A stretch of DNA of 39,212 nt, taken from an uncultured Bacteroidaceae bacterium (GTDB lineage: Bacteria > Bacteroidota > Bacteroidia > Bacteroidales > Bacteroidaceae). This document shows, in pieces, positions 18,143-27,250 of this stretch (within the stretch, counting starts at the first letter, position 1; the number at the start of each line of letters is the position of its first letter). The position numbers were made by a program, and so were the translations under genes. Under the pieces are notes generated by a model. That model was given only the letters and a program-made list of their open reading frames with translations, was not told the DNA's origin and searched no databases. The stretch lies in the NCBI GenBank assembly GCA_905234745.1, contig CAJOJD010000011.1, positions 1 to 39,212 of the forward strand, written 5' to 3'.

Positions 18143-18217
18143 TGATTCCAATGGATAAATATGCCGCGAATATAGCGTTTTTCGGGGTATAAGCTTTGCC
18201 GAATGGCACAAAAAGAA

Positions 18218-18225
18218 TACTTTTG
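18218..18225 (+). promoter_or_regulatory. Bacteroidales -7 box TACTTTTG upstream of the C1 peptidase
   Basis: TAnnTTTG match 35 nt upstream of the ATG at 18261. Confidence 0.45.
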
Positions 18226-18260
18226 GCATCACGAAAATCAAAAAATCATCATTTATAAGT

Positions 18261-19403
18261 ATGAAAAGAATATTCATTATCGCATCATTGGCACTCTTCT
18301 GCGCAACCGTTTCCGCACAGGAAGAAGAGAAAAAAGAGGCTCCTAAGGGTTACCAGTTCACAACAGTTGATTCACTTGGAATAACATCTGTCAAGGATCA
18401 GGCCAATTCAGGCACATGCTGGTCATTCTCATCGATAGGTTTCTTTGAGTCAGAGCTGCTCCGTCTGGGCAAGGGCGAGCATGATTTGGCCGAGATGTTC
18501 GTAGTCCACAAGACAATGGAGGACCGCGCCAAGGCAGCCGTACGCCTGCACGGAGACATTGAGTTTGCGCAAGGCGGCAGTTTCTATGATGTAGTTTATT
18601 GCTGGAAAAACTACGGAATGGTTCCGCAGGAGGTAATGCCCGGCATCATGTACAAGAGCGACCGCATCAACCACACTGAACTTACCGCTGTGGCAAAGGC
18701 ATACGTGGATGCTTTAGCCAAGAGCAACATTAAGAAACTGAGTGACGTTTGGCAGAAAGGATTCTCCGGAATATACGATGCATACATAGGCGAGTGCCCC
18801 GAGAAATTTACTTACAACGGAAAGGAGTACACCCCGCAGTCATACGCTCAGTCACTGGGCCTGAACATGGATGATTACGTATCACTGACATCATTCACCC
18901 ATCACCCCTTCTACGAGCAGTTCATCATTGAGATACAGGACAACTGGCGCTGGGGTCAGTCATACAACCTGCCGCTTGACGAGTTCATGCAGGTAATGCA
19001 CACCGCCATCAAGACCGGTTACACATTCGCTTGGGGTGCCGATGTTTCCGAGACCGGATTCCTGCGCTCAAAACCGGCCGTATGCGTAATACCCACCGAT
19101 GAGGATAAGGAGAACAAGATTCTGCGCGAGCCCGGACAGGAGAAGGAAATCACTCAGGAGATGCGTCAGGAGGGCTATGACAACTGGGAGACCACCGATG
19201 ACCACGGCATGCAGATATTCGGCATCGCCAAGGACCAGAACGGCAAGGAGTATTTCATGGTAAAGAACTCATGGAACACCACAGCCGGAAACAACGGTAT
19301 CTGGTATGCCAGCGACGCTTACGTTGCCCTGAAGACCATCAACATCCTGGTTCACAAGGATGCACTGCCCAAGGACATCAAGAAGAAACTGGGTATAAAG
19401 TAA
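18261..19403 (+). CDS. Secreted C1-family cysteine peptidase (aminopeptidase C / bleomycin hydrolase-like)
   Basis: Signal peptide; 'SVKDQANSGTCWSFSSIGFFESELLRLGKG' active-site Cys, 'TTDDHGMQIFGIAKDQNGKEYFMVKNSWNT' His/Asn motifs. Confidence 0.92.
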   Translation: MKRIFIIASLALFCATVSAQEEEKKEAPKGYQFTTVDSLGITSVKDQANSGTCWSFSSIGFFESELLRLGKGEHDLAEMFVVHKTMEDRAKAAVRLHGDIEFAQGGSFYDVVYCWKNYGMVPQEVMPGIMYKSDRINHTELTAVAKAYVDALAKSNIKKLSDVWQKGFSGIYDAYIGECPEKFTYNGKEYTPQSYAQSLGLNMDDYVSLTSFTHHPFYEQFIIEIQDNWRWGQSYNLPLDEFMQVMHTAIKTGYTFAWGADVSETGFLRSKPAVCVIPTDEDKENKILREPGQEKEITQEMRQEGYDNWETTDDHGMQIFGIAKDQNGKEYFMVKNSWNTTAGNNGIWYASDAYVALKTINILVHKDALPKDIKKKLGIK

Positions 19404-19428
19404 ACCGATAGAGTGCAGTTGATGACAT

Positions 19429-19464
19429 AAGGCAGGGGCGTTCAGATACGCTCCTGCCTTTATT
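19429..19464 (+). terminator. Intrinsic terminator after the C1 peptidase
   Basis: AAGGCAGGGGCG-TTCAGATA-CGCTCCTGCCTT, a 12-bp stem with one G-U, followed by a T-rich tract (TATTATTT). Confidence 0.8.
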
Positions 19465-19522
19465 ATTTAAAAATACTCACTAATAATGATAGTCAACTAT
19501 TGACAAAAAGTAAGGGGTTTCC

Positions 19523-19530
19523 TATATTTG
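19523..19530 (+). promoter_or_regulatory. Bacteroidales -7 box TATATTTG for the recJ operon, with TTG-containing -33 near 19499-19502
   Basis: TATTGAC near 19497-19503 and TATATTTG at 19523-19530, spacing ~21. Confidence 0.55.
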
Positions 19531-19605
19531 CAGTTTGGAATAAACCAGTCTTATAAAGAGACTACACTTCAACACTTATGGAAAAAATAAAAAATAACAT
19601 AAATA

Positions 19606-21339
19606 ATGAACTTCAGATGGAACTATGTGCCCCCCACCCCGGAGATGACAGAGGCAGCCAATGAGTTATCAAAGGCTGTCGGGATAAGTCCCGTACTCTG
19701 CCGACTCTTGATTGAGAGAGGCATAAAAGACAAAACCGAAGTACAGAAATTTTTCAACCCGCAACTGAACGAACTGCTTGATCCTTGGCTCATGGACGAC
19801 ATGGACAAGGCGGTAGCACGTATCAACAGCGCCATTGAGCGTGGCGAGCGCATTCTGGTTTACGGTGATTATGACGTTGACGGCACTACAGCCGTAGCGT
19901 TGGTTTACAACTTCCTTAAAAGGGATTACGACAATCTGGACTACTATATTCCGGACCGTTACAACGAGGGTTACGGAGTATCGGTACAGGGTGTGGATTA
20001 CGCCTATGAGACAGGCGTAAAACTGGTTATCGTGCTTGACTGCGGCATCAAGGCCATCCAGGAGATTGCCTATGCCAAGGAGAAAGGCATTGATTTCATA
20101 GTATGTGACCACCACGTGCCTGACGACGAACTGCCCCCTGCAGTAGCCATCCTGAACGCCAAGCGGTTTGACTCCACATATCCGTTCAAGCACCTTTCGG
20201 GATGCGGTGTAGGGTTCAAGCTGATGCAGGCGTATGCACTTGACAACGGCATTCCTTTCAGCGAGTTGCTGCCCAGTCTGGATCTGGTGGCAGTGAGCAC
20301 CGCATCGGACATAGTACCTATCATGGGCGAGAACCGTGTCCTCACCCACTATGGTCTGGAACAGCTCAACAGCAATCCGTGCACTGGTTTGAAGGCCATA
20401 ATACAGGTGTGCAAACTCTCTGACAAGACACTCACCATCAACGACATAGTATTCAAGATAGGACCGCGTCTGAATGCGGCCGGCCGTATGAGCAGCGGCA
20501 AGAAGGCCGTTGACCTTATGGTTGAGAAGGACTTTAACCGCGCACTTGAACTGGCCGAGAACATAGACAAGGAGAACGACGACCGCAAGAAGGATGACAA
20601 GGAGATGACCGAGGAGGCCAACAACATTGTCACCAACCTTGAGGACGGCGAGAACCGCCACGCCATCGTACTCTATAATGCAGAATGGAAACGCGGCGTG
20701 ATAGGCATCGTGGCTTCCCGCCTGACCGAGGTGTTCTACAAGCCTGCCGTAGTGCTGACCAAGACCGGCGAACTGGCTACCGGCTCAGCACGTTCAGTAT
20801 CCGGATTTGACGTATACAAGGCCATTGAAAGCTGCAAGGATCTGCTGGAGAACTTTGGCGGTCACACCTATGCCGCCGGACTCTCACTCAAGGTTGAGAA
20901 CGTTGAGGAATTCAAACGCCGCTTTGAGGAGTATGTATCGACCCATATCGAACCCGATCAGATAGAGGCATCGATAGATATTGACGCCGATCTGGATTTC
21001 AAGGACATCACGCCCAAATTCTTCCGTGACCTCAAGAAATTCCAGCCCTTCGGACCCGACAACAGCAAGCCTGTGTTCCGCACCCGCAATGTCTATGACT
21101 ACGGCACCAGCAAGGTGGTGGGACGCGGCCATGAGCACATAAAACTGGAACTGATTGACAGCAAGAGCGGCCATCCGCTCAACGGCATAGCATTCGGCCA
21201 GAGTTCATACGTAAGCTATATCAAAACCAAGAAATCGTTTGATATCTGCTATACCATCGAGGAAAACAACTTCAAGCAAGGTGACGTATTGCTCCAGATT
21301 GAGAGCATCAAACCGAACCTGCCTGAACAAAAAGCCTGA
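19606..21339 (+). CDS. recJ: Single-stranded-DNA-specific exonuclease RecJ
   Basis: 577 aa; 'RILVYGDYDVDGTTAVALVYNFL', 'DFIVCDHHVPDDELPPAVAILNAKR', 'GPRLNAAGRM' DHH/DHHA1 motifs. Confidence 0.96.
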   Translation: MNFRWNYVPPTPEMTEAANELSKAVGISPVLCRLLIERGIKDKTEVQKFFNPQLNELLDPWLMDDMDKAVARINSAIERGERILVYGDYDVDGTTAVALVYNFLKRDYDNLDYYIPDRYNEGYGVSVQGVDYAYETGVKLVIVLDCGIKAIQEIAYAKEKGIDFIVCDHHVPDDELPPAVAILNAKRFDSTYPFKHLSGCGVGFKLMQAYALDNGIPFSELLPSLDLVAVSTASDIVPIMGENRVLTHYGLEQLNSNPCTGLKAIIQVCKLSDKTLTINDIVFKIGPRLNAAGRMSSGKKAVDLMVEKDFNRALELAENIDKENDDRKKDDKEMTEEANNIVTNLEDGENRHAIVLYNAEWKRGVIGIVASRLTEVFYKPAVVLTKTGELATGSARSVSGFDVYKAIESCKDLLENFGGHTYAAGLSLKVENVEEFKRRFEEYVSTHIEPDQIEASIDIDADLDFKDITPKFFRDLKKFQPFGPDNSKPVFRTRNVYDYGTSKVVGRGHEHIKLELIDSKSGHPLNGIAFGQSSYVSYIKTKKSFDICYTIEENNFKQGDVLLQIESIKPNLPEQKA

Positions 21340-21348
21340 CAGGCCGCT

Positions 21349-23241
21349 ATGACCTACCTGGAGATACTCAAGCAATACTGGGGTTACGACAGTTTCCGAG
21401 GCATACAGGAGCAGATTATAGAGAGTATCGGCAGTGGCCGTGATACCCTCGGGCTCATGCCTACCGGAGGCGGTAAGAGTATCACGTTCCAGGTGCCGTC
21501 ACTTGCCATGGACGGCGTGTGTCTGGTAATCACTCCCCTCATTGCACTCATGAAGGATCAGGTGCGCAAACTCCGCGAATACGGAATCAAGGCGGCCGCC
21601 ATTCACACCGGCATGAAGCGCGATGAGATAATAGCCGTCATGGAGAACTGCATATTCGGCGGTTACAAGTTCCTGTACGTATCACCCGAGCGTCTGTCAT
21701 CGGACCTTTTCCGCACCAAGCTGCGTCACTTGAAGATATGTCTGCTCACGGTCGATGAATCACACTGCATATCCCAGTGGGGCTACGATTTCCGCCCGTC
21801 ATATCTTACCATAGCCGATATCCGCAAGGAGTTGCCCGATGTCCCCGTACTGGCACTTACTGCCACCGCAACCCCTCAGGTAACCGATGATATCCAGGAC
21901 AAACTGGGATTCAGGGAGAAGAACGTAATCAGCATGAGTTTCTTCCGCGAGAACCTCTCATATGTGGTCCGCAAGACTGAGAACAAACTCATGGAACTGA
22001 AACACATACTGGACCATGTGCCCGGCTCCGGCATAGTCTACGTACGCAACCGTGCCGCGACCAGGGAGGTGGCCGATTTCATTAATGCCGAGGGCATTCC
22101 CGCCACGAACTACCATGCCGGCCTGGACCAGGTGGTCAAGGACGAGCGCCAGCGTGCATGGACCGACAACCGATACCGCGTGGTGGTAGCCACCAACGCA
22201 TTCGGAATGGGAATTGACAAGCCCGATGTACGCACGGTAATCCATATGGACATACCAAGTTCAATCGAGGCATATTTCCAGGAGGCCGGCCGTGCAGGAC
22301 GTGACGGACTGCGCTCTTACGCGGTACTGCTCCATACACCGGGCGACAAACGCACCGTCAGCAAGCGCATCAGCGACAACTTCCCCAAGGAGGATTTCAT
22401 ACGTGACGTCTATGAGAAACTGGGCTTCTATTACGAGATGGCAGTCGGTGACGGCTGTGGCTGCACCTTCTCATTCTCATTGGGAGAGTTCTGCAAACAT
22501 TTCTCACTGCCCGTTCTCCCCACTGACAGTGCACTGCGCATCCTTACCCGTATGGGCTACATAGAGTACGTGGATGAGATGGACTATTCGGCCCGGCTGC
22601 TCTTTACCGCGGGACGCGATGACCTGTACCGCATGCATCAGGACAAGGTTACCGACAATGTCATGAACATCATCCTGCGCAACTACAGCGGCATCTTTAC
22701 CGATTACGCCTACATAGACGAGCCTCTTATCTGCTCGCGTGCAGGCATCGACCGCGAACAGCTCTACACAACGCTCATGAACCTTCAGAGTCAGGGCGTG
22801 GTACGTTACGTTCCCGAAAGACGCACCCCCGTGATCATCTGGACACGTGACCGCATAGACACCCACCTGCTGCGTTTTGACCCCGAGGTTTACGCCATGC
22901 GCAAGGAGGAGTTCAAAGAGAGGATAGGCGCCATGATGGAATACGTGACACGTGAGACCGGATGCCGCAGCGCCATGCTGCTCAAGTATTTCGGAGAGCA
23001 TCAGAAAAAGCCCTGCATGTGCTGTGACCTCTGTCAGGAAAAGGTTCAGGGTGAGATAACCCGAGGTGAGCGTGAAGCCATAATGGGTGACATACTGGAC
23101 ACATTCCATGCCAACCCCGACAATCCCCAGAAAGTATACACCCTGCCCTACGACAGGAAGAAAATAGACATTGTCCTGCATTACATGGTCGATGAAGGCC
23201 ATATCCTGATGCGGGACGGAAAGATTTTTGCTCAAAAATGA
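21349..23241 (+). CDS. recQ: ATP-dependent DNA helicase RecQ-like
   Basis: 'YWGYDSFRGIQEQIIESIGSGRDTLGLMPTGGGKSITFQVPSL', 'VDESHCISQWGYDFRPSYL', 'IHMDIPSSIEAYFQEAGRAGRDG', and the 'CMCCDLC' zinc region. Confidence 0.95.
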   Translation: MTYLEILKQYWGYDSFRGIQEQIIESIGSGRDTLGLMPTGGGKSITFQVPSLAMDGVCLVITPLIALMKDQVRKLREYGIKAAAIHTGMKRDEIIAVMENCIFGGYKFLYVSPERLSSDLFRTKLRHLKICLLTVDESHCISQWGYDFRPSYLTIADIRKELPDVPVLALTATATPQVTDDIQDKLGFREKNVISMSFFRENLSYVVRKTENKLMELKHILDHVPGSGIVYVRNRAATREVADFINAEGIPATNYHAGLDQVVKDERQRAWTDNRYRVVVATNAFGMGIDKPDVRTVIHMDIPSSIEAYFQEAGRAGRDGLRSYAVLLHTPGDKRTVSKRISDNFPKEDFIRDVYEKLGFYYEMAVGDGCGCTFSFSLGEFCKHFSLPVLPTDSALRILTRMGYIEYVDEMDYSARLLFTAGRDDLYRMHQDKVTDNVMNIILRNYSGIFTDYAYIDEPLICSRAGIDREQLYTTLMNLQSQGVVRYVPERRTPVIIWTRDRIDTHLLRFDPEVYAMRKEEFKERIGAMMEYVTRETGCRSAMLLKYFGEHQKKPCMCCDLCQEKVQGEITRGEREAIMGDILDTFHANPDNPQKVYTLPYDRKKIDIVLHYMVDEGHILMRDGKIFAQK

Positions 23242-24290
23242 TTGAAACGGAAAAAATAGAAAACTGCTCCCTGATTGCAGGCCCCTGCAGCGCCGAGTCC
23301 CGCACCCAGGTACTGGAATGCGCCGTCAGTCTGGCTAAGCAGGGAGTGAAAGTGTTCCGCGCCGGAGTGTGGAAGCCACGCACCCGTCCGGGCAACTTTG
23401 AGGGTGCGGGAGAACCGGCACTTGAGTGGCTCAAGGAGGTAAAAACACAGACAGGCATGAAAGTAACCACCGAGGTTGCCAATGCCCGCCACGTGGAGGC
23501 CGCGCTGAAAGCCGGCATTGACATTCTGTGGATAGGTGCACGTACCACAACCAGCCCATTCGCCGTACAGGAGGTGGCCGATGCCCTTCGCGGCACCGAC
23601 ATTCCGGTTCTGGTAAAGAACCCCATCAACGCCGAGTTGGAACTCTGGATAGGTGCATTCGAGCGTCTGGCCGGTGCAGGCATCAAACGCATGGCCGCCA
23701 TTCACCGCGGATTCAGTTCGTACTACGAGCGTGTTTACAGATACTCTCCGGAGTGGCAGATACCCATTGAACTGCGCCGCCGCATACCCGGTCTGCAGGT
23801 AATATGTGACCCAAGTCACATGGCAGGACGCAGTGAAATGGTCCCCCATCTTGCACAGATGGCACTGGATATGAAAACCGACGGACTGTTCATTGAGGTG
23901 CATCCCAATCCCAGCCAGGCCTTGAGCGACAATATGCAGCAACTTACCCCTGCTCAGTTCAGTGACATGATGGGAAAACTAGTGTTCCACCGTGAACCTG
24001 AACCCGCTGACATAAAGTTCATGGAGCCCTATCGGTCACGGCTGAGTGATATAGACCTGCAGCTCATACAGGACCTTGCAGACCGTTTCCACGTCACCGG
24101 CAGCATAGGTGAATACAAGAATTTACACAACCTTGCCATACTCCAGCCCGAACGCTACAATGCCATTTCCGATATACTTACCCAGAAGGGAAAGGAGTTG
24201 GGACTGGACGAGGATTTCATCCGTCTGCTTTTTGAGACCATTCATGCCGAGAGCATTCGTTGCCAGATTAACAAAAAGAACACAATATGA
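23238..24290 (+). CDS. Bifunctional DAHP synthase / chorismate mutase
   Basis: KDSA/DAHPS-type N-terminus 'SLIAGPCSAESRTQVLECA', 'VFRAGVWKPRTRPGNFEGAG', then CM type II-like 'YRSRLSDIDLQLIQDLADRFHVTGSIGEYKNLHNLAILQPERYNAI'. ATGA overlap with recQ. Confidence 0.92.
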   Translation: MIETEKIENCSLIAGPCSAESRTQVLECAVSLAKQGVKVFRAGVWKPRTRPGNFEGAGEPALEWLKEVKTQTGMKVTTEVANARHVEAALKAGIDILWIGARTTTSPFAVQEVADALRGTDIPVLVKNPINAELELWIGAFERLAGAGIKRMAAIHRGFSSYYERVYRYSPEWQIPIELRRRIPGLQVICDPSHMAGRSEMVPHLAQMALDMKTDGLFIEVHPNPSQALSDNMQQLTPAQFSDMMGKLVFHREPEPADIKFMEPYRSRLSDIDLQLIQDLADRFHVTGSIGEYKNLHNLAILQPERYNAISDILTQKGKELGLDEDFIRLLFETIHAESIRCQINKKNTI

Positions 24291-24292
24291 AT

Positions 24293-24946
24293 ATGAAAAA
24301 GAGTCTTTTATTTTTGATGTCAGTCTTAGTACTGACTCTCTCCGCTTGCAAAAGCGAGCCTACCCGTGTAGCCTGCGTAGGCGACAGCATTACCTATGGC
24401 CACGGTATCAAAGACCGCGACCACGACACCTACCCCGCCCTTCTGAGCGCAATGCTCGGTGAGAAGTATGATGTCCGCAACTTTGGCGTAAGCGGATCCA
24501 CCACGATGATGGGTACCGATATGCCTTACATGAACGAGCAGGCATACAAGGACGCCCTGGCATTCAATCCGCAGATCGTTACGATCAAGTTGGGCACAAA
24601 TGACAGCAAGCCCTACAACTGGAGCGGCAGCGACCATTTCAAGAAGGACCTGAAGACCCTGATCGAGTCATTCCGTGCATTACCTTCAAAACCCGAGATC
24701 TGGCTTTGCCTTCCGGTTCCCGCCTACGGTCACGCATGGAGCATCAATGACAGCGTAATATACAACGGCGTCATTCCCTACATCAGGGAGGTGGCCCAGG
24801 AGGAGAACATTCCCCTTGTAGACCTCAATACCCCCATGCAGGGAAAGCGTCAGTATTTCCCCGACACCATCCATCCCAACGAGGAGGGCCAGAAACTGCT
24901 GGCTCAGCTCATCTTCGATGCAGTGTTCGCCAAGAAAAAGAAATAA
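24293..24946 (+). CDS. SGNH/GDSL-family hydrolase lipoprotein
   Basis: Lipobox 'VLVLTLSACKS', 'VACVGDSITYGHGI', 'IVTIKLGTNDSKP', 'FPDTIHPNEEGQ'. Start ambiguous between 24287 and 24293. Confidence 0.87.
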   Translation: MKKSLLFLMSVLVLTLSACKSEPTRVACVGDSITYGHGIKDRDHDTYPALLSAMLGEKYDVRNFGVSGSTTMMGTDMPYMNEQAYKDALAFNPQIVTIKLGTNDSKPYNWSGSDHFKKDLKTLIESFRALPSKPEIWLCLPVPAYGHAWSINDSVIYNGVIPYIREVAQEENIPLVDLNTPMQGKRQYFPDTIHPNEEGQKLLAQLIFDAVFAKKKK

Positions 24947-24970
24947 CCAATAGAACCTTAAAACAATAAC

Positions 24971-25897
24971 ATGGATTCAATTCTTAAGATCGAGCACGTG
25001 TCCAAGACATATACCGGACACAAGGCTCTTGACGATGTATCAATGGAGATCCCGCGTGGCTCCATCTACGGTTTGCTCGGCCCCAACGGAGCCGGTAAGA
25101 CCACACTCATCCGTGTGGTCAATCACATGACGATACCAGATTGCGGTAAAGTCTGGTTTGAGGGCCATGAGATAACAGCCGAAGACATATACCAGATAGG
25201 TTATATGCCCGAAGAGCGTGGTCTCTACAAGAAGATGAAGGTCGGTGAACAGGCCGTCTTCTTTGCACGCATGCGCGGTATGGGTCGCCAACAGGCTGTA
25301 CGCAAACTGCACGAGTGGTTTGACCGCCTGGGACTCATCGATTGGTGGGACAAGAAGGTCGAAGACCTGTCAAAGGGTATGGCCCAGAAGGTACAGTTCA
25401 TAACAACCGTCGTTCATGAGCCCAAGCTGCTCATATTCGATGAGCCGTTCTCCGGTTTTGACCCCATCAATGCCGATTTGCTCAAGCAGGAGATACTGGG
25501 TCTGCGTGACCGTGGTGCCACAGTGATTTTCTCAACCCACAACATGGAATCAGTCGAGGAGATCTGCGATGACATCACCCTCATCAACAAATCCCACAAC
25601 ATCCTGTCCGGATCTGTCGAGGAGATACGTCGCAAGGCCGGCGGAAACACCTTCCAGGTACTTTACAGCGGCACCCATGAGGATTTCTGCGCCGCAGTCA
25701 CCGGCAAGGCCAACCTTATCGGACAGTCAGAGGGCGTGATTGGAGGTTACACCCAGCAGAAGATCCATATCGCATCCGATGACGACGTGCGTGCGGTCAT
25801 CGGCTCACTCAATGACAGCGTTAACCTGCGTTCTTTCCAGGAGATCATTCCCAGTATGAACGATATATTCATCCGTGCCGTGAACGGTACACTTTAA
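24971..25897 (+). CDS. ABC transporter ATP-binding protein (NatA-like)
   Basis: Walker A 'LLGPNGAGKTTLIRV', signature 'LSKGMAQKVQFITTVVHEPKLLIFDEPFSGFDP'. Confidence 0.95.
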   Translation: MDSILKIEHVSKTYTGHKALDDVSMEIPRGSIYGLLGPNGAGKTTLIRVVNHMTIPDCGKVWFEGHEITAEDIYQIGYMPEERGLYKKMKVGEQAVFFARMRGMGRQQAVRKLHEWFDRLGLIDWWDKKVEDLSKGMAQKVQFITTVVHEPKLLIFDEPFSGFDPINADLLKQEILGLRDRGATVIFSTHNMESVEEICDDITLINKSHNILSGSVEEIRRKAGGNTFQVLYSGTHEDFCAAVTGKANLIGQSEGVIGGYTQQKIHIASDDDVRAVIGSLNDSVNLRSFQEIIPSMNDIFIRAVNGTL

Positions 25898-25909
25898 ACA
25901 GCTACAACT

Positions 25910-27222
25910 ATGAACAACAAGATAGGTCTTATAGTAGAACGTGAGTTTGCAGAGAGAGTACGCAAAAAATCATTCATCGTAAGTACTCTGCTCACACCGT
26001 TGTTTATGATTGCCATGATGGTGCTGCCCAGCGTCATGATGCTCAAGGGTAATTCAGATACCAAGAACGTGGTGGTAATTGACAATTCACCCGAACAGTT
26101 TGTAGGCAAACAGCTCACATCGGGCAAGACGGTAGCCTTCAATCTGCTTCCGGAGGGCGAAACTCTGGGCAAAGCACGTATGGAGCATAAGTCGGAATAC
26201 GGTATTCTGGTTATCGGAAACGACATTCTTGACAATCCCCAGAACCTCCAGCTCATACTTAATGACGCATCATCCATGAGCGTCGAGGAGAATATACAGA
26301 GCCAGATTCAGGGAATCCTGCGCACAGAGCGCCTCAAACGCTACGACCTGGAGAACATGGACCAGATCCTGGCCGATGCCAACGTACGCGTAAACAGTCT
26401 ACAGACACTCAAGAACAACGAGCAGGAGGATGACGATAACATGGAGCGCACATCCACAGCCGCATCATGGGGACTGGGCCTGATTCTGGGCATGCTGCTC
26501 TATTTCATCCTGATAGTTTACGGTCAGCAGGTTCTGCAGTCTGTAATTGATGAGAAGCAGACCCGCGTGCTTGACGTCATGGTTACATCTTGCACCCCGT
26601 TTGAACTTATGATGGGTAAGATTCTGGGTATCGCCGTAGTTGCTGCCCTCCAGATTGTAATCTGGGCTGTCCTGATTATCGGTGCCAGCGCATTCGTAAT
26701 GCCGCTCGTAGCCGGTAAGTTGGGAGTGGACACCGCAGCCATTGCAGCAACTGCCGCTTCATCAGGTTCCGAGTTAGCCGGTATCGTAGGTAAATTCACC
26801 GATGTAAGTTTCCTGGCCTCCTGGAACTGCTGCTCTATATCGTAGGCGGATTCCTGTTCTATGCATCAATGTATGCAGCCATAGGTTCAGCCGTTGATAC
26901 CCCGCAGGATGCAGCCCAGTTCAACGGAATCATCATGATGCCGGTAATTATAGCCATAATGGTAATGATGAGCGTAATGAACGATCCCAACTCCGACCTG
27001 GTGTTCTGGTGCTCCATCATCCCGTTCACATCACCTATCGTGATGATGGCCCGCATACCTTTCGGCATCCCCACATGGCAGGTTGCAGTATCACTTGTGG
27101 TACTCTACATATCATTCGTCGCAATGACATGGGTAGCCGCACGCATATTCCGCGTAGGCGTATTCATGCACGGCAAGAAACCCACCTGGAAAGACTTAGG
27201 TGCCTGGATCAAGATGAAATGA
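25910..27222 (+). pseudogene. ABC-2 family permease (NatB-like) split by a single-nucleotide frameshift near 26816-26820
   Basis: ORF 25910..26845 ends in '...FTDVSFLASWNCCSIS*'. The adjacent frame (26818 onward) gives '...LLELLLYIVGGFLFYASMYAAIGSAVDTPQDAAQFNGIIMMPVIIAIMVMM...WIKMK*' to 27222. Confidence 0.8.
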
Positions 27223-27250
27223 CACAAAGGGGTCAGACCCCTTTGTGCTA
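27220..27250. repeat. Palindromic element copy 3: TGACACAAAGGGGTCAGACCCCTTTGTGCTA
   Basis: Intact core centred on A27235; includes the TGA stop of the permease frame and the TAG (minus, 27248-27250) stop of the antiporter. Confidence 0.88.

Noticed and set aside
19669-20661. 330-aa minus-strand ORF opposite recJ
   Set aside because: Lies wholly antisense to a clear RecJ frame with diagnostic motifs. Low-complexity V/L-rich translation is typical of the shadow frame in GC-rich coding DNA.
22504-23942. Several long minus-strand ORFs (243, 239, 236 aa) opposite recQ and DAHP synthase
   Set aside because: Antisense to well-supported genes; no recognisable domains, and mutually overlapping.
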